A stretch of DNA of 64,000 bases, from NCBI RefSeq assembly GCF_050920755.1, contig NZ_CP158480.1, positions 1,550,001-1,614,000 of the forward strand. Direction: 5' to 3'. The position numbers were made by a program, and so were the translations under genes. Below the pieces are notes generated by a model. The model made no database searches. It was not told the origin of the DNA and saw nothing but the letters and a program-made list of their open reading frames with translations. Shown piece by piece: positions 60,976 to 64,000 of this stretch (position 1 is its first letter; each line of letters starts with the position of its first letter). Origin of the DNA: Oligella sp050920755. Its GTDB lineage: Bacteria; Pseudomonadota; Gammaproteobacteria; Burkholderiales; Burkholderiaceae_B.

Positions 60976-60987
60976 ACACCACATGAT

Positions 60988-61020
60988 GCCCGCTGTCTAT
61001 TCACTCAGCGGGCTCTTTTG
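60988..61020 (+). terminator. intrinsic terminator after dctM
   Basis: Arms GCCCGCTG and CAGCGGGC with a 10-base loop followed by TCTTTTG. It lies between convergent dctM and azlD. Confidence 0.85.
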
Positions 61021-61033
61021 TATTTAAATATGC

Positions 61034-61360
61034 CTAAGCGATTAGTAAAGCTAAGCCGTAAAATACCAAGCCCACCAACACAGATAGACCGATATTCTTT
61101 TTCCAATGAGTGAGTAAAATCACCACCACAACGGATAATAAAAAGGGCATAAATGAAGCACTGCCGATAAGCTCCTCCACTTCACCGGTTAAAACCACAA
61201 CGGTGGTACAGAGCAATAAAGCCGGTCCGATAATTTGTAATCGCACTTGAGAAAAGTTGATTTTCTTTTTGCTGCGGCTCAACAACATAAAGGGTAAGGC
61301 ACGCGTTAACCAGGTAATAACGGCTAAAGCCAAAATAGTCAATAAAAAAGGATTATTCAT
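61034..61360 (-). CDS. azlD: branched-chain amino acid exporter subunit AzlD
   Basis: A 108-residue membrane protein with three to four hydrophobic helices (ITWLTRALPFMLLSRS is typical). Together with AzlC it exports branched-chain amino acids or azaleucine. It overlaps the azlC stop by 8 bases. Since azlC is broken, export activity may be lost. Confidence 0.88.
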   Translation of the reverse strand: MNNPFLLTILALAVITWLTRALPFMLLSRSKKKINFSQVRLQIIGPALLLCTTVVVLTGEVEELIGSASFMPFLLSVVVVILLTHWKKNIGLSVLVGLVFYGLALLIA

Positions 61361-62042
61361 GACCCGTACCTCTTACCCTGTAAAGAATAAAAGCACTTAA
61401 GGCCCCCGCAAATATCGCCACGGATGGATAACCGAGCAAAGTCACCAATAAACTGACGAGCGCTGCCGCAATTAAGGCTAATAACATATTCCGCTGCACA
61501 CTCAACACGGTTAATACGATAAATAAAGCCGGTAGTGAAAAGCGTAAGACCTGCTCTAATAAGGGATAATGCGCCAATAACTGCTCACCCGTCACTAATC
61601 CTAATACTGTACCGCTAAACCAAGATAACCATGCGATGACACCTAATCCCCAAAACCAACCGGATCGTTCCGCTTCCGGTAAATGCTTTAACCGATGAAA
61701 AGACGTGGCAAATACCTCATCAGTTAGGAAAAAAGCCATGGCTAAACGTTGCTTTAAAGATTCCGGTAAATAATTACTGATAATCGGACCATAAAATAAA
61801 TGTCGCATATTTAATAAGGTGATTAAAGCCACAATCATTAACCATGGAGTGGCAATTTTCATGGCAGCTAGGATAAGAAACTGCCCGGCACCTGAATAAA
61901 CGATTAAAGAAGTTAAGGAGATTTCACTCGCTTTTAAACCCAAACTACTGCCACTAATTCCGAAAGCCATGGCCACCGGCACATAACCTACCACTATGGG
62001 TTAGGCATCTTGCACCCCTTTGAGTGCTGCTTTAAACGACAT
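61353..62042 (-). pseudogene. azlC: branched-chain amino acid exporter subunit AzlC with an early in-frame stop
   Basis: From ATG at 62042, with AAAGG upstream, the frame reads MSFKAALKGVQDA, then TAA at 62001-62003, then PIVVGYVPVAMAFGISG through a normal AzlC to 61353. Relatives have Leu at the stop (DALP), so TTA to TAA explains it. GTG at 61994 could restart translation and give a 213-residue protein lacking the N-terminal amphipathic helix, so some function is conceivable. All later helices look intact. Confidence 0.8.
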
Positions 62043-62277
62043 TTACTACCTTTAAAATCATTGAAAAACTGCTGTCTAGACGATCTACAGCAATATAGAA
62101 AGTAATTTATGATACTAAATTCAAAACAAATTATCACAAAGATTTTTTCTTCAGCTGAAATCCTAAAGCGCCTTTTTGTTTCAATTTGATACGCGCTTAG
62201 CAAGTCGCCCTTCAGCAAAGACAAGCGACATAGGCTAAGATAATGTGATAGAAAAACTTAGATGTATTAAAAATTTA

Positions 62278-63741
62278 ATGAATGAACAAATTTTAATTAA
62301 TGTCACGCCCTTTGAAACGCGCGTGGCGATTGTTGATCAAGGCACGGTTCAGGAGATTCAACTTGAACGTAGCAATCAACGCGGCAAGGTGGGTAATATC
62401 TACCTCGGCAAGGTGACCCGTGTATTACCGGGCATGCAGAGTGCCTTTATTGATATCGGCTTGGAACGCGCTGCTTTTATGCATATTGCCGACCTTCGGG
62501 AAAATCGTGAGAGTCGGCTTAATGATAATGTGCAGGTGCATATTGAAAAGGTCTTATTTGAAGGTCAAACACTTTTAGTACAGGTGATTAAGGATCCGGT
62601 CGGTACCAAAGGCGCCCGTGTCTCAAATCAAATCAGTATTGCCGGCCGCGCCCTCGTTTATTTGCCACATGATCCGCACATCGGTATTTCACAAAAGATC
62701 GAATCCGAAGAAGAGCGTGAAATGCTTAAGGAACGGGTTAAAAACCTGATGGATCCTAAGGAAAAAGGTGGTTATATCATCCGCACCCAAGCCAGTTGGG
62801 CCACCGATGAGGAGTTAAAAAACGATCAGGAGTATTTAAGACTACGCTGGCAAAAAACCATTGAAGAAATGAAGAAAAAGGGTGCGCCTGCCCTACTCTA
62901 TGAGGATTTGAATCTGGCGCAGCGTGTCTTACGCGATTTTGCCACCGAGGAAACCGAAAGTATTGAAATTGACTCGCGCACAGTGTGTCAACAACTTCAA
63001 GAATGGTCGCAGGTCTATACCCCGGCAGTAGCGGACAAAATCCGTCACTATACCGGACCACGTCCGCTATTCGATCTGGCCAATGTTGATGAAGAAATTA
63101 AAACCGCACTGTCCCGCCGAGTTGATTTAAAGTCGGGCGGTTATTTGATTTTTGATCATAATGAAGCTTTAACCAGCATTGATGTCAATACCGGCGGTTA
63201 TATCGGTTTTAGAAATTTTCATGACACTATTTTTAAAACTAATTTAGAAGCCAGTCTGGCCATTGCTCGACAATTACGCCTGCGTAATACCGGCGGGATT
63301 ATTATTATCGATTTTATTGATATGGATAATGTCGAGCATCAAGAAGCGGTATTGGGTGAACTAAGAAAGGCACTGGCGCGTGATCGTACCCACACCACGG
63401 TCAACGGCTTCTCCAGTTTGGGTTTAGTGGAGATGACGCGTAAACGTACCCGCGACTCGCTTTTAAGCTTACTCTGTGAGCCCTGCCCGACTTGTGATAC
63501 ACGCGGGCATATTCTGACTGCCAGAACGGTGTGCTACAACATCATGCGTGAAATATTGCGTGAAGCAAAGCAGTTCAATCCTAAAGAGTTTAGACTGATT
63601 GTGTCACCGCATGTGATTGATTTATTTTTGGATGAGGAAAGCAGCTTTCTCAGCATGCTTGATGAGTTTATCGGCAAGCCGATTAGTCTGGAAGTGGATA
63701 ATAACTACACTCAGGAAATGTACGATATTGTGCTGATTTAA
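62278..63741 (+). CDS. rng: ribonuclease G
   Basis: A 487-residue endoribonuclease that matures the 5' end of 16S rRNA and degrades mRNA. The S1 domain is at about 35-125 (GNIYLGKVTRVLPGMQSAFIDI-like start). The catalytic Asp residues lie in IDVNTGGY and IIIIDFIDMD, and the zinc-link CEPCPTCDTRGH is at about 403-414. Its length matches E. coli RNase G (489); it lacks the RNase E C-terminal scaffold. I take ATG at 62278, giving the usual MNEQILINVTP start. Confidence 0.95.
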   Translation: MNEQILINVTPFETRVAIVDQGTVQEIQLERSNQRGKVGNIYLGKVTRVLPGMQSAFIDIGLERAAFMHIADLRENRESRLNDNVQVHIEKVLFEGQTLLVQVIKDPVGTKGARVSNQISIAGRALVYLPHDPHIGISQKIESEEEREMLKERVKNLMDPKEKGGYIIRTQASWATDEELKNDQEYLRLRWQKTIEEMKKKGAPALLYEDLNLAQRVLRDFATEETESIEIDSRTVCQQLQEWSQVYTPAVADKIRHYTGPRPLFDLANVDEEIKTALSRRVDLKSGGYLIFDHNEALTSIDVNTGGYIGFRNFHDTIFKTNLEASLAIARQLRLRNTGGIIIIDFIDMDNVEHQEAVLGELRKALARDRTHTTVNGFSSLGLVEMTRKRTRDSLLSLLCEPCPTCDTRGHILTARTVCYNIMREILREAKQFNPKEFRLIVSPHVIDLFLDEESSFLSMLDEFIGKPISLEVDNNYTQEMYDIVLI

Positions 63742-63758
63742 TCGTATCAGCAAACGAT

Positions 63759-63794
63759 TACGCCGTCTTGAGTGATTAAGCTCAAAACGGCGTA
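63759..63794. terminator. strong hairpin after rng
   Basis: Arms TACGCCGTCTTGAG and CTCAAAACGGCGTA pair along nearly their whole length. There is no long T run on either side, so intrinsic termination is probable but not certain. It lies between convergent genes. Confidence 0.6.
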
Positions 63795-63824
63795 AAATGC
63801 CGGATTAAAAAAATCAATTAACCA

Positions 63825-64000
63825 TTAACTATGACCGGGCTGAATACGAGCCTGCATAGCAATGATTTTCTCCTCAAGCTCGGGTGAAGTCTCCAACGCA
63901 ATCAGCGTACTGTTAGAGTCAGGACGTTGCTCAATTGTCAAATTAATATACTGTCCCACAAAGGCTTGAGGATCGGCACCGATTTCTATATAGCGGCTTA
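63825..64000 (-). CDS. 3' end of an unidentified gene
   Basis: The minus strand is open from the window edge to a TAA at 63825. It encodes 57 residues including RYIEIGADPQAFVGQYINLT, IEQRPDSNSTLIALETS and a final ELEEKIIAMQARIQPGHS. I do not recognise the family. The frame lies convergent to rng, and its amino-acid composition looks coding. Confidence 0.6.
   Translation of the reverse strand, partial: SRYIEIGADPQAFVGQYINLTIEQRPDSNSTLIALETSPELEEKIIAMQARIQPGHS

Overview
The window looks like chromosomal DNA of a low-to-moderate GC betaproteobacterium, most likely Burkholderiales of the Alcaligenaceae type (Oligella-like). This is inferred from the block rluB - rimP-nusA-infB-rbfA-truB-typA with scpB beside it, from an rrn operon ordered 16S - tRNA-Ile - tRNA-Ala - 23S - 5S, and from the TRAP transporter set. 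The genus cannot be fixed by eye.

Layout. 1-850: an IS3-family element cut by the window edge, inserted in the decayed end of another IS3. 978-7060: tRNA-Asn, a CDF metal exporter, a methyltransferase, a 2-hydroxyacid dehydrogenase, a broken EamA permease and BrnQ. 7095-17824: a long minus-strand translation block (typA, truB, rbfA, infB, nusA, rimP, rluB, scpB), with a structured leader and an attenuator-like hairpin just before rimP. 18114-19425: queC, then the 3' stub of galE cut by an IS3 remnant. 19426-32182: a segment bounded by two inverted copies of one IS5-family element. It holds mesD-mesX (folate-independent methionine synthase pair), a MetR-like LysR regulator, and a complete four-gene Wadjet (JetABCD) anti-plasmid system. 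32183-38717: two more IS3 elements, an esterase stub, an AldB-type aldehyde dehydrogenase, a DNA-glycosylase-like protein, dodecin and a broken old yellow enzyme gene. 38987-43161: a Wzz-like protein, a large MscS-family channel and the 3' stub of an OmpA-family gene cut by a third IS5 copy. 44597-50760: an rRNA operon on the minus strand with a distal initiator tRNA. 51089-58037: a TtuC/DmlA-type dehydrogenase, folE, an Atm1-like ABC exporter with an in-frame stop, and IS5 copies four and five on either side of a D-Ala-D-Ala dipeptidase. 58122-63741: a TRAP transporter (dctPQM), azlD with a broken azlC, and rng. 63825-64000: the 3' end of an unidentified gene.

Two themes stand out. First, the segment 20656-30952 between inverted IS5 copies joins an autonomous methionine-synthesis module to a complete SMC-type plasmid-defence system, and may be an acquired or mobile block. 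Second, the window shows active genome decay: five near-identical IS5 copies (only two still flanked by matching 3-bp repeats), several IS3 elements or stubs, and at least seven damaged genes (eamA, galE, esterase, nemA-like, ompA-like, atm1-like, azlC). Three of these are broken only by a single in-frame TAA. No wholly new system could be shown; the Wadjet locus is the clearest special system, and its family is already described.
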